Below, piece by piece: positions 5,390 through 10,979 of a DNA stretch of 10,979 nucleotides. The DNA comes from Methanosarcinales archaeon (GTDB lineage Archaea > Halobacteriota > Methanosarcinia > Methanotrichales > Methanotrichaceae): positions 1-10,979 of the forward strand of contig JAAEEW010000192.1 of the NCBI GenBank assembly GCA_013415595.1, in the 5' to 3' direction. How positions within the stretch are numbered: the first letter of the stretch is position 1; every line of letters begins with the position of its first letter. The position numbers were made by a program, and so were the translations under genes. The notes below the pieces were generated by a model that was not told where the DNA came from, did no database searches, and was given only the letters and a program-made list of their open reading frames with translations.

Positions 5390-5896
5390 CTAATCCTTTT
5401 TGGGGCGCCTGAAGGCGGTGTGCAGATCTATCATGTAGGTCCCGTCCTTGACCGCCATGACCAGCTCGTCTCGCTGAAAAAGAGAGGGCAAATTGAGCTC
5501 GTAGCTGCCCGGCTCGGAGATCCTGATGCTCTCCACGCTGCCGTCGTCTTCGGACATGTCCTTCCCCTGAAATTCGGCCGGCTTTTGCTCTTCCTCTTTT
5601 TTGGCCTCCGGGGAATCATTTCCCAGGGAGATGGTCTCCAGGGGCCGGGATCTGGAAGTCGTGTTCATGGGGGGCTCTCTCACTCCCATGGCCCGGCTGA
5701 TAACCGTACCCTCGCCCACTTCCGGATAATCTGCTGAGCCCACCGCTTCCCCCCGGGTCCATCCCCTGCCCTTGCCGGCAGAGGACTTCCTGGAACGCAC
5801 GAACTGGAACTTCTTCCATCCGCAGTAGGGACAGCCGCTCAGCAGGTCCGCTCCCTCGTCCATGACCTTCTCACAGCGAGTACAGATGTGAGGCAT
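5390..5896 (-). CDS. arvC: ArvC/OapC family zinc-ribbon protein
   Basis: A 168-aa cytoplasmic protein of the archaeal OapC/ArvC zinc-ribbon family (COG3364 type). The N-terminal ribbon has two CxxC knuckles, Cys5-T-R-Cys8 and Cys22-P-Y-Cys25. Residues 40-115 are a charged, low-complexity linker rich in Glu, Ser and Lys. A conserved-looking C-terminal domain follows (about 118-168: SIRISEPGSYELNL through YMIDLHTAF). The ATG at 5896 directly abuts the TAG of arvB with no gap, indicating translational coupling. It is the last gene of arvA-arvB-arvC. In Haloferax the trio was first noted beside replication origins (oap) and later connected with extracellular vesicle formation (arv). The molecular job of the zinc ribbon is not known from sequence. 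Confidence 0.88.
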   Translation of the reverse strand: MPHICTRCEKVMDEGADLLSGCPYCGWKKFQFVRSRKSSAGKGRGWTRGEAVGSADYPEVGEGTVISRAMGVREPPMNTTSRSRPLETISLGNDSPEAKKEEEQKPAEFQGKDMSEDDGSVESIRISEPGSYELNLPSLFQRDELVMAVKDGTYMIDLHTAFRRPKKD

Positions 5897-6259
5897 CTAA
5901 TCCCCGACCGAGACCTTGGTGCTGATCTGGTACTGATCCTTCTCCACCGTGCGCAGCTGGTTGGCCGGACCGATGACCGTCATCCTGCCCTTTGAGGCGC
6001 CCTTTCCGAAGAGCTTGTCGATCAGGGAGGGCTCCCTCTTGGCGGGATAGCTCTCGATCTCTATCCCGGAGAACTCGTCCACCCGGATCTCGGTCATGGT
6101 CATCTCAATCAGACGGACCTCCTCTTCCGGGGACAGACCGCTCTCCAGCACCACTATCCGGCCGGTCTTGACCTTGTCCAGAATGAGCCTGATCTTCTCC
6201 ATCGAGGTCATCTGTTTGAGTTTATCCTCCGAGATTAGGTCCATCTGTACTTCCCGCAT
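5897..6259 (-). CDS. arvB: ArvB/OapB family protein (DUF2073)
   Basis: A 120-aa protein of the DUF2073 (OapB/ArvB) family, found with the Era-like GTPase in euryarchaea. Recognisable blocks are DLISEDKLKQMTSMEKIR, the strand GRIVVLESGLSPEEEVRLIE, and the segment GIEIESYP followed by the basic loop before MTVIGPANQLRTV. No cysteines or membrane segments are present. Start choice: GTG at 6268 overlaps the arvA stop, ATG at 6259 has a perfect GGTGATC three bases upstream (well placed when aligned to the anti-SD), and ATG at 6244 is a third option. I prefer 6259. It is the middle gene of the operon, five bases after arvA and abutting arvC, and is presumed to be a partner of the GTPase. Confidence 0.88.
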   Translation of the reverse strand: MREVQMDLISEDKLKQMTSMEKIRLILDKVKTGRIVVLESGLSPEEEVRLIEMTMTEIRVDEFSGIEIESYPAKREPSLIDKLFGKGASKGRMTVIGPANQLRTVEKDQYQISTKVSVGD

Positions 6260-6262
6260 CAA

Positions 6263-6269
6263 GATCACC
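6263..6269 (-). promoter_or_regulatory. Ribosome binding site of arvB overlapping the arvA stop
   Basis: GGTGATC, an exact complement of the 16S 3' tail, spans the TGA stop of arvA and lies three bases before the ATG at 6259. It supports ATG 6259 over GTG 6268, whose codon is part of the motif, and implies coupled translation. Confidence 0.6.
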
Positions 6270-6903
6270 CGAAGTGGTTGGCTATGGTCTGATAGAGAAC
6301 GTCAAGGTTCTCTCCAGACATGGCAGAGATCGACACCATGGGATGCTGGGGGAAGGCCGCCTTTATCCTGGTCGGAGCAGCTTCGGGAAGGTCCATCTTG
6401 TTGGCCACGATGAGCAGGGGAAGTTTTCTGGCTTCCATATTGCCGATGACCGTCACGTTAACCTGGGTATAGGGGTCCTCTGTGGCATCCATCACCAGAA
6501 GCACGCCGTCCAGATCGTCCAGCCATTTGATGGCCTCGATGACTCCCTCGGTGGCTTCCTTGGCCCTCTTCTTGGCCTCAGGCTCGCTCAGGCCAAAGGC
6601 CATGAACTCCTTGAAGTCTATCTTGGTGGCCATCCCCGGCGTGTCCACGATGTCCAGCTGGATGCTCGATCCGTTGTTGGCGCTGATCAGGATTCCCTCT
6701 TTCCTGACCGCCCTCCTGGTCTCGTGGGGGATGTGAGATATGGTCCCTACGCTCCCCTCGCTCCAGTCGGCCACGATCTTGTTGGCCAGGGTGGTCTTTC
6801 CGGCGTTGGGGGGGCCGTAAATGCCGATCCGTGCCCTGCGTTTGCCGAATAAACGACCGAGCCAGGTTCCAAGGTTTATCCTGAACCTACTGATAACACC
6901 CAT
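6265..6903 (-). CDS. arvA: Era-like GTPase ArvA/OapA
   Basis: A 212-aa small GTPase with the complete G-motif set: G1 GPPNAGKTT (30-38), a G2-region HETRR near 60-64, G3 DTPG (87-90), G4 NKMD (168-171) and G5 SAMSG (193-197). A basic amphipathic N-terminus (VISRFRINLGTWLGRLFGKRR) could contact membrane or nucleic acid. Family members characteristically begin MG and run straight into the basic segment, matching ATG 6903, which has GAGG six bases upstream. ATG 6909 and TTG 6915 are alternatives. It heads the arvABC operon and is close to the family's usual length. In Haloferax volcanii this GTPase drives extracellular vesicle production. GTP binding is clear from sequence; the vesicle role here is by homology. 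Confidence 0.92.
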   Translation of the reverse strand: MGVISRFRINLGTWLGRLFGKRRARIGIYGPPNAGKTTLANKIVADWSEGSVGTISHIPHETRRAVRKEGILISANNGSSIQLDIVDTPGMATKIDFKEFMAFGLSEPEAKKRAKEATEGVIEAIKWLDDLDGVLLVMDATEDPYTQVNVTVIGNMEARKLPLLIVANKMDLPEAAPTRIKAAFPQHPMVSISAMSGENLDVLYQTIANHFG

Positions 6904-6930
6904 GTACATCCTCAATAAATGTTATTATGT

Positions 6931-6950
6931 CATATCTATACTAATAATTT
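6931..6950 (-). promoter_or_regulatory. Probable arvABC promoter
   Basis: On the minus strand AAATTATTAGTATAG and TATAGATATG fall 30-45 bases before the arvA ATG at 6903, within an AT-rich patch. A start about 25 bases downstream of the distal word would leave a leader just long enough for the GAGG ribosome site at 6910-6913. Confidence 0.45.
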
Positions 6951-7082
6951 TCCATTACTTTTTTTGGTGACTATAAATCTCCATGATGTATCAGGAAGCA
7001 CGCTAAAGGATTGGATGTCCACTCATGGGTTCAAAATCCTCCGGACAATATGGGCCCCGATCTCGCCTCCCTCCCTCTCTGC

Positions 7083-8180
7083 TCAGGGATTGAAGAGGTG
7101 CTGGGCGGGGCACTCCTTATCAAAGCCATTGAAGTCGCCGGAGCGCCTGATATCCTTCCAGATATCATCCAGGCTGGACTGGGTGACGTTTCCGTAGCTG
7201 TGACCCAGATACGGGCAGGCCCTCACGTTCCCGTCCACTCCCACATGCATCCAGCGCCTTCCGGCCATGCAGCCCATCATCTCCCCTTCGAAGTAGGTGC
7301 TGGCGAAGACCCGGGGTCCTTCGGACGTGGCGTTCATCTTCTTGTAGAACCGCAGTATCTTCTCCCGGTCGATGGGGGTCAGCCTCTCCTCCTCGCTCCG
7401 GGAGACGGCCTCCCACAGCGACAGCTCCTGCACGCCCAGCTCCCGGGCCAGCTCGTACAGCTCGGCCATCTGGCCCACCCGCTGGCTGTTGATGTGGGCG
7501 GACATGGTGACCATGAGCCCGGCATCCAGGGCCATTCTGATGGCATCCAGGGCCTTCTGATGGGCCCCCTCCACGCCCCTGATCTGGTCGTGTACCTGGG
7601 GGTCGGTGCTGTAGACGCCTATCAGCAGATTATAAAGCCCGGCCTCTTTCAGGGCCGTGGCCCGCTCCCCGGTCATCTCCAGGCCGGGGGTGAACAGGTT
7701 GACCACAGCCTTCTCCGGGTCCACGTATCTGACCAGCTCGAAGATGTCCTCCCTCAACAGAGGATCGCCCTCGGTGAATGTGATGATGCATGCGCCCAGG
7801 CCCAGAGCTTCGTCAATAACCCTCTTGATCTCCTCTTTTTGAAGCTCCCCCTGGCCCTCGATGATGGTGCAATGGTCGCACTTGCAGCCGCACTGTCTGG
7901 TCACCTCGATGCTGACCGTCTGGGGCACAGACTTGCCGATGGCGATCTTGGCTTCGTTTAAGATGAGCCTCCTGAACGGTCCGCTGGGTATCGGTGGAAG
8001 CCAGGTGGTGGCCACCATGTCGTTCTCCCTGACCAGTGCCGGCTTTTCGTCAGCCAATCTCTCGTTGATCTTCTTCAGCATCGGCTGGACCATCAAGGCC
8101 AGGGCACCCTTCGCCTCCAACCGACGATGGTCTTCAATGAAGTCGACTGTGAGAGCCGCAGTCTTGAGTAGCTGGGTCAT
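7083..8180 (-). CDS. Radical SAM enzyme with reduced SPASM-like C-terminus
   Basis: A 365-aa radical SAM protein. After an N-terminal helical extension (1-75) comes the cluster motif Cys97-x3-Cys101-x2-Cys104 in RQCGCKCDHC, which would hold the [4Fe-4S] cluster that cleaves S-adenosylmethionine. The usual GGEP SAM-contact motif is TEGDP (136-140). The barrel continues through NLFTPG, LLIGVYS and VTMSAHIN. The C-terminal part has CMAGRRWMHVGVDGNVRACPYL (Cys304, Cys322) and a last Cys357, a twitch/SPASM-like arrangement with fewer cysteines than full SPASM, suggesting one auxiliary cluster or substrate site. Substrate unknown; SPASM relatives modify peptides, haem precursors or other proteins. 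No candidate peptide substrate lies next to it. The ATG at 8180 has only a weak AGG upstream. It is divergent from argG, with no clear shared function. Confidence 0.88.
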   Translation of the reverse strand: MTQLLKTAALTVDFIEDHRRLEAKGALALMVQPMLKKINERLADEKPALVRENDMVATTWLPPIPSGPFRRLILNEAKIAIGKSVPQTVSIEVTRQCGCKCDHCTIIEGQGELQKEEIKRVIDEALGLGACIITFTEGDPLLREDIFELVRYVDPEKAVVNLFTPGLEMTGERATALKEAGLYNLLIGVYSTDPQVHDQIRGVEGAHQKALDAIRMALDAGLMVTMSAHINSQRVGQMAELYELARELGVQELSLWEAVSRSEEERLTPIDREKILRFYKKMNATSEGPRVFASTYFEGEMMGCMAGRRWMHVGVDGNVRACPYLGHSYGNVTQSSLDDIWKDIRRSGDFNGFDKECPAQHLFNP

Positions 8181-8274
8181 TCGTGTAAACCTACTTTCGC
8201 AGCAGTTATAGAGTTATCGCTTTAATTGTGTCAGATTGCCGCCTGGGTTCTGCGGATAAGGTTGAAATAACTTA

Positions 8275-8288
8275 GTCTCTCCTGAGAC
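8275..8288. promoter_or_regulatory. Small inverted repeat just before the argG ribosome site
   Basis: GTCTC and GAGAC flank a TCCT centre a few bases before GGTGAT. Depending on the start site it could be an operator or a small leader hairpin. An AT-rich GAAATAACTTAG at about 8264-8275 may be the TATA box. This rests on position only. Confidence 0.25.
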
Positions 8289-8291
8289 CGC

Positions 8292-8297
8292 GGTGAT
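8292..8297 (+). promoter_or_regulatory. argG ribosome binding site
   Basis: GGTGAT lies seven bases before the ATG at 8305. A GTG at 8293 inside this motif would extend the protein by four residues, but the family begins at MSKVVLAYSGG, so the motif is the ribosome site. Confidence 0.75.
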
Positions 8298-8304
8298 AGT
8301 TTCC

Positions 8305-9477
8305 ATGTCAAAAGTCGTGCTTGCTTATTCAGGCGGTCTGGACACTTCCGTATGCATCCCCCTGCTTCGTGAGAGATACGATTTTGAAAAGGTAATAACG
8401 GTCCTGGTGGACGTAGGTCAGCCATCCCAGGACATCGATCGTGGGAATAAGCGTGCCCAGCAGCTCAGCGATGAGCACTACGTCATTGACGCCCGGGAGG
8501 AGTTCGTCAACGATTACATCTTCCCCCTGATCAAGGCCAACGGGTCCTACGAGGGCTACGTCCTGGGCACGGCCATCGCTCGCCCCCTCATCGCCCGAAA
8601 GACGGTTGATGTCGCCCAACAGGTGGGTGCCGACGCCCTGGCCCACGGCTGCACCGGCAGGGGCAACGACCAGCTCCGCTTCGAGGCCGTCTTCCGGACC
8701 ACTGATCTGAAGGTGGTCGCTCCCATGAGGGACCTGGACCTGAGCCGGGAGTGGGAGATCGATTACGCCAGAGATCACGGGCTGGACGTCCCGGTCTCCA
8801 AATCCCGGCCCTGGTCCATCGACGAGAACCTGTGGTCCCGGTCCATCGAGGGCGGCCAGCTCGAGGACCCCTTCTTCGAGCCGCCTGAGGAGATCTACGA
8901 GTGGACCAGGACACCAGAGTCCGGGGTGCCCCCAGAGGTGGTGGAGATCGGCTTCCAGGCGGGAATTCCTGTCTCCCTGAACGGCCAGGCCATGGAGGGA
9001 GTGGAGCTGATAAGCAGGCTGAACGTGATCGGCGGCAAGCACGGCGTGGGACGGACGGACATGGTGGAGGACCGGGTCCTGGGCCTCAAGGCCAGGGAGA
9101 ACTACGAGCACCCGGCGGCCACCATTCTCCTCGCCGCCCACAAAGACCTGGAGCACCTGGTGCTCTCCCGGGCAGAGCTCAGGTTCAAGTCCCAGGTGGA
9201 CGAGGCCTGGTCCGAGCTGGCCTACATGGGACTGGTGGACGAGCCCCTGTACACCGATCTGAACGCCTTCCTGGACCAGTGCAACTCCCGGGTTAACGGC
9301 CAGGTGAGGATGAAGCTGTACTGCGGCCGGTCCATCCCTGTGGGCAGGTCCTCTCCCGACGCCCTCTACTCCCAGGACATGGTCTCCTTCGACAGCCAGA
9401 CCCTCAGCCAGAGGGATGCCGAGGGATTTGCCAAGTACCACGGCTTCCAGTCCCGGCTGCTTCGCAGGAAGGGCTGA
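8305..9477 (+). CDS. argG: Argininosuccinate synthase
   Basis: A 390-aa enzyme that joins citrulline and aspartate with ATP to make argininosuccinate, the penultimate step of arginine synthesis, in the cytoplasm. The N-type ATP-pyrophosphatase loop AYSGGLDTSV (residues 7-16) and the family signature GCTGRGNDQLRFE (115-127) are intact. Further family blocks include the LGTAIARPLIA stretch (about 87-97) and KSRPWSIDENLW. Length is normal and the frame is undamaged. The start is set by GGTGAT before ATG 8305. It stands alone: the divergent neighbour is a radical SAM gene, and the downstream gene has its own promoter after a perfect hairpin. No argF or argH is present in the window. Confidence 0.97.
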   Translation: MSKVVLAYSGGLDTSVCIPLLRERYDFEKVITVLVDVGQPSQDIDRGNKRAQQLSDEHYVIDAREEFVNDYIFPLIKANGSYEGYVLGTAIARPLIARKTVDVAQQVGADALAHGCTGRGNDQLRFEAVFRTTDLKVVAPMRDLDLSREWEIDYARDHGLDVPVSKSRPWSIDENLWSRSIEGGQLEDPFFEPPEEIYEWTRTPESGVPPEVVEIGFQAGIPVSLNGQAMEGVELISRLNVIGGKHGVGRTDMVEDRVLGLKARENYEHPAATILLAAHKDLEHLVLSRAELRFKSQVDEAWSELAYMGLVDEPLYTDLNAFLDQCNSRVNGQVRMKLYCGRSIPVGRSSPDALYSQDMVSFDSQTLSQRDAEGFAKYHGFQSRLLRRKG

Positions 9478-9480
9478 GCA

Positions 9481-9498
9481 GGCCCTGGCTCCAGGGCC
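9481..9498 (+). terminator. Perfect hairpin after argG
   Basis: GGCCCTGG and CCAGGGCC form a perfect 18-base inverted repeat three bases after the argG stop, with a T-rich TTTTATCTTGTTT beginning ten bases later. It looks like the 3' end of argG, placed immediately before the next promoter. Confidence 0.6.
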
Positions 9499-9506
9499 AG
9501 GGGCAA

Positions 9507-9517
9507 GGTTTTATCTT
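9507..9517 (+). promoter_or_regulatory. TATA box of the DUF2111-GNAT unit
   Basis: GGTTTTATCTT has its TATA-like core centred about 28 bases before the ATG at 9541. No Shine-Dalgarno motif lies between, so transcription probably starts at or within a few bases of the ATG, giving a leaderless message. Confidence 0.5.
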
Positions 9518-9540
9518 GTTTAAGGCATAGATATTGCTCC

Positions 9541-9918
9541 ATGCCCAAGATCAAGATAACCGATGACGCCCGGGCGGAGGACCTTGCTCCCCTGGCCCTG
9601 ACCCTCAACGAGTTGATCCATCTCCCGGTGACCCTGCGCAGCCAGGAGGCTCCCGGGGTGCGGGTGGAGGACGGCCGGGTGGTGGACAGCAATTACACCG
9701 GGCCGGTCCTGGAGGAGGTATTGAAGACCGGACGTCCGATGAGAACCGTTCCCTCCAGCGGGGCTTACGTTGGAGTCCCGGTCTCCGTGGCCCCCCTGGT
9801 CGTGGAGGGCCACACTATCGCCGCCATCGGCGTGGTGGACGTGATCGGCACTGTGGATCTTCCGGAGATCTTCGGGGCCTACACCCGGGTAGTAAAACAG
9901 GTCTCTGAACACAGATGA
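9541..9918 (+). CDS. DUF2111 family protein
   Basis: A 125-aa protein matching the archaeal, methanogen-biased DUF2111 family (PF09884). Typical features are LALTLNELIHLPVTLRS near the start, the GVRVEDGRVVDSNYTGPVLEEVL block in the middle, and VPVSVAPLVVEGHTIAAIGVVDV toward the end. The alternating strands and closing IAAIGVVD look like a PAS/GAF-type or small regulatory fold, but no ligand or activity is known. There are no cysteines and no membrane segment. The ATG at 9541 lacks a ribosome site and is likely leaderless. Its stop overlaps the acetyltransferase start (ATGA), so the two are translated together. Confidence 0.85.
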   Translation: MPKIKITDDARAEDLAPLALTLNELIHLPVTLRSQEAPGVRVEDGRVVDSNYTGPVLEEVLKTGRPMRTVPSSGAYVGVPVSVAPLVVEGHTIAAIGVVDVIGTVDLPEIFGAYTRVVKQVSEHR

Positions 9919-10370
9919 ATGTACGGGCGGCCACTCTGACAGACCTTCCCCGAATCGTGGAGATCGAGAAGCTTTGTTTCCCGGAGGAGCTGGCTTTCCC
10001 TCCGGGGATGTTCACTTTTCTCATCCATAACGCCAGGACCCTGGTCTCCTCTGAGGACGGGCTGGTTACCGGTTTCATCATCGGATACGCCAGCGGGAGG
10101 ACGGGCATAATCTACAGCCTGGACGTGCACCCCGGTTACAGGCGCAGAGGGGCAGGAAGCGCCCTGATCAAAGCCCTGGAAGAGGAGCTCTACTCCGACG
10201 GCGTCCGGCGATACCGGCTGGAGGCGGCGCTCTCCAATCCTGAGGCCAGGGATCTCTATCACCATCTGGGATATGCAGAGGGCGAGCTATTGCGGGACTA
10301 CTACGGAAGCGGCAAGGACGCGGTACGCATGTGGAAGTCCGTCGAAGGAGAGTGGGGTCAGGCGGTCTGA
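9915..10370 (+). CDS. GNAT family N-acetyltransferase (RimI-like)
   Basis: A 151-aa acetyltransferase of the GNAT superfamily, closest in outline to RimI/Ard1-type protein N-terminal acetyltransferases. Motifs run in order: MNVRAATLTDLPRIVEIEKLCFP (N-terminal strand-helix), the central strand GIIYSLDVHP, the acetyl-CoA pyrophosphate loop YRRRGAGSAL (residues 75-84, R/Q-x-x-G-x-G/A), and LEAALSNPEARDLYHHLGY (motif B, with the usual N..A..LY..LGF pattern). It is complete and cytoplasmic. Whether it acts on protein N-termini or on small molecules cannot be decided from sequence. It overlaps the DUF2111 stop by four bases, indicating one operon and possibly linked function. Confidence 0.9.
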   Translation: MNVRAATLTDLPRIVEIEKLCFPEELAFPPGMFTFLIHNARTLVSSEDGLVTGFIIGYASGRTGIIYSLDVHPGYRRRGAGSALIKALEEELYSDGVRRYRLEAALSNPEARDLYHHLGYAEGELLRDYYGSGKDAVRMWKSVEGEWGQAV

Positions 10371-10449
10371 GGGATCATCTCCCAGGGGCGTCGGGACATC
10401 TTTTCATGGCAGCTTCTGCCCTTTCCCAGGGCACCGGCTTTCACCCTTT

Positions 10450-10480
10450 CCGGGGACCGATGCTCCCCGGTCTGCCGGGG
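10450..10480 (+). repeat. Two mutually exclusive GC hairpins
   Basis: The segment CCGGGGA (10450-10456) pairs with TCCCCGG (10464-10470), and the same CCCCGG (10465-10470) can instead pair with CCGGGG (10475-10480) across a TCTG loop. Both stems are perfect. They lie after the acetyltransferase gene and before the next TATA box, so they most likely belong to the 3' end of the DUF2111-GNAT message. An attenuator-like switch is possible but unproven. Confidence 0.45.
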
Positions 10481-10489
10481 TCTCGCCAG

Positions 10490-10502
10490 CATAATTTATA
10501 AA
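10490..10502 (+). promoter_or_regulatory. TATA box of the membrane-protein gene
   Basis: CATAATTTATAAA is the clearest TATA box in the window, in GC-rich surroundings. The predicted start site is around 10522-10526, coinciding with the TTG at 10524. Confidence 0.6.
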
Positions 10503-10523
10503 GAAAGGCAGAATTTCGCTTCC

Positions 10524-10856
10524 TTGAACTTTCAGTCTCAAGGTGTGATCTCACTGAGGATAAAGAAAGCACTGGTCAGGATCAACAGGATCAGCGCCTG
10601 GGTGCTGCTGGTCTTCATGGTCATCTATCTGGTAACCGGCTACGCCTGGAGCAACCGCATCATAATGGACACCTTTCAGGCCAGGCAGCTTCACATCACC
10701 CTGGACCATTACCTCATGGTCTTCTTCCTGCTTCACGTGCTGATAAGCACCAAATTCACCCTGCTGAGGCACCGGGTGGGCCATGAGAGGCTTGTGGACC
10801 TGGCCCTGATAATGGTGGGGATCATCTCCTACTCGCTGGTTCTGTGGATCGACTAA
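10524..10856 (+). CDS. Small three-helix membrane protein, possible b-type cytochrome-like
   Basis: A protein of up to 110 aa with three hydrophobic helices: about 23-41 (ISAWVLLVFMVIYLVTGYAW), 60-79 (LDHYLMVFFLLHVLISTKF) and 90-108 (LVDLALIMVGIISYSLVL). Basic residues before helix 1 suggest a cytoplasmic N-terminus. His57, His62 and His71 in and near helix 2 recall membrane cytochrome b or DUF4405-type subunits, but I see no second helix with an obvious partner ligand, so haem binding is only a possibility. No ATG precedes helix 1. TTG 10524 fits a leaderless start, GTG 10545 is an alternative, and GGTGTGATC at 10542-10550 could serve a rare CTG (10554) or ATA (10560) start. It stands alone behind its own promoter. 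Confidence 0.65.
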   Translation: MNFQSQGVISLRIKKALVRINRISAWVLLVFMVIYLVTGYAWSNRIIMDTFQARQLHITLDHYLMVFFLLHVLISTKFTLLRHRVGHERLVDLALIMVGIISYSLVLWID

Positions 10857-10929
10857 AAGCGGCCCGGCCGGGATCGTGCCCCTTACCCGGGCATAATCCT
10901 GCAAACAGTGCAAAATCCGATAGGCCATG

Positions 10930-10951
10930 GGCATTTTTCATCTTTTCATCG
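10930..10951 (+). terminator. T-rich tract after the membrane-protein gene
   Basis: The stretch GGCATTTTTCATCTTTTCATC, about 75 bases beyond the stop at 10856, carries T5 and T4 runs on the plus strand, preceded by GCCATGGGC. It is a plausible poly-T terminator. The remaining bases to the window end show nothing recognisable. Confidence 0.35.
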
Positions 10952-10979
10952 CCGTACCCTCTCCGCCTCAATTGACCCC

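Noticed and set aside
6274..6852. 192-aa plus-strand frame antisense to arvA
   Set aside because: The GTPase on the minus strand has all G motifs; the antisense product has no recognisable domain.
6959..6965. Seven-T run on the plus strand upstream of arvA
   Set aside because: No plus-strand gene or structured element ends here; it is simply part of an AT-rich promoter patch.
7011..7961. 316-aa plus-strand open frame antisense to the radical SAM gene
   Set aside because: It covers a gene with clear catalytic motifs on the other strand; its translation is His/Gly/Pro/Leu-rich and matches no family.
8329..9441. 370-aa minus-strand open frame antisense to argG
   Set aside because: It mirrors argG, has His/Gly/Val/Leu-rich composition without motifs, and results from high GC at third codon positions of a certain gene.
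10817..10943. 39-aa minus-strand frame near the window end
   Set aside because: It overlaps the end of the membrane-protein gene antisense and has no family resemblance or clear promoter.

Overview
The window looks like a GC-rich methanogenic euryarchaeon, possibly Methanothrix (Methanosaeta). The reasons are archaeal Shine-Dalgarno motifs (GGTGA, GGTGATC, GGAGG), short AT-rich TATA-like boxes before several genes, frequent AGG arginine codons, and families that are archaeal or methanogen-biased: the OapABC/ArvABC trio and a DUF2111 protein. The genus is an inference; there is no rRNA or other taxonomic marker here.

Left part (1-4378, minus strand). A small 58-aa CxxC/His protein (114-290) is followed by about 480 bases without a convincing gene. 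That stretch holds a candidate short plus-strand RNA ending in an 11-T run. Next come four minus-strand genes with a common redox/sulfur theme, transcribed from right to left: a lipoprotein thioredoxin-CcdA fusion (3278-4378), an exported tandem rhodanese whose usual catalytic Cys is Ser (1602-3152), a small redox-active-disulfide thioredoxin (1159-1401) and a DGC-family putative zinc-binding protein (774-1151). CcdA-type proteins move electrons across the membrane and the rhodanese is anchored outside, so together they suggest a system handling thiols or sulfur at the cell surface.

Middle (4379-6903). Two small plus-strand genes encode a 134-aa secreted, sequon-bearing protein of unknown function and a 50-aa conserved-looking protein. 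Converging on them is a tight minus-strand operon, arvA-arvB-arvC (oapABC): an Era-like GTPase, a DUF2073 protein and a zinc-ribbon protein. In haloarchaea this trio has been linked to extracellular vesicle formation.

Right part (7083-10979). A radical SAM enzyme with a reduced C-terminal cysteine set (minus) is divergent from argG, argininosuccinate synthase (plus). argG ends in a perfect hairpin, followed at once by a promoter for a two-gene unit of a DUF2111 protein and a GNAT acetyltransferase that overlap by ATGA. After an alternative-hairpin region and a clear TATA box comes a three-helix membrane protein with no ATG start.

No tRNA, rRNA, CRISPR array, insertion sequence or integrase was seen. 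The many long antisense ORFs are by-products of high GC at third codon positions.
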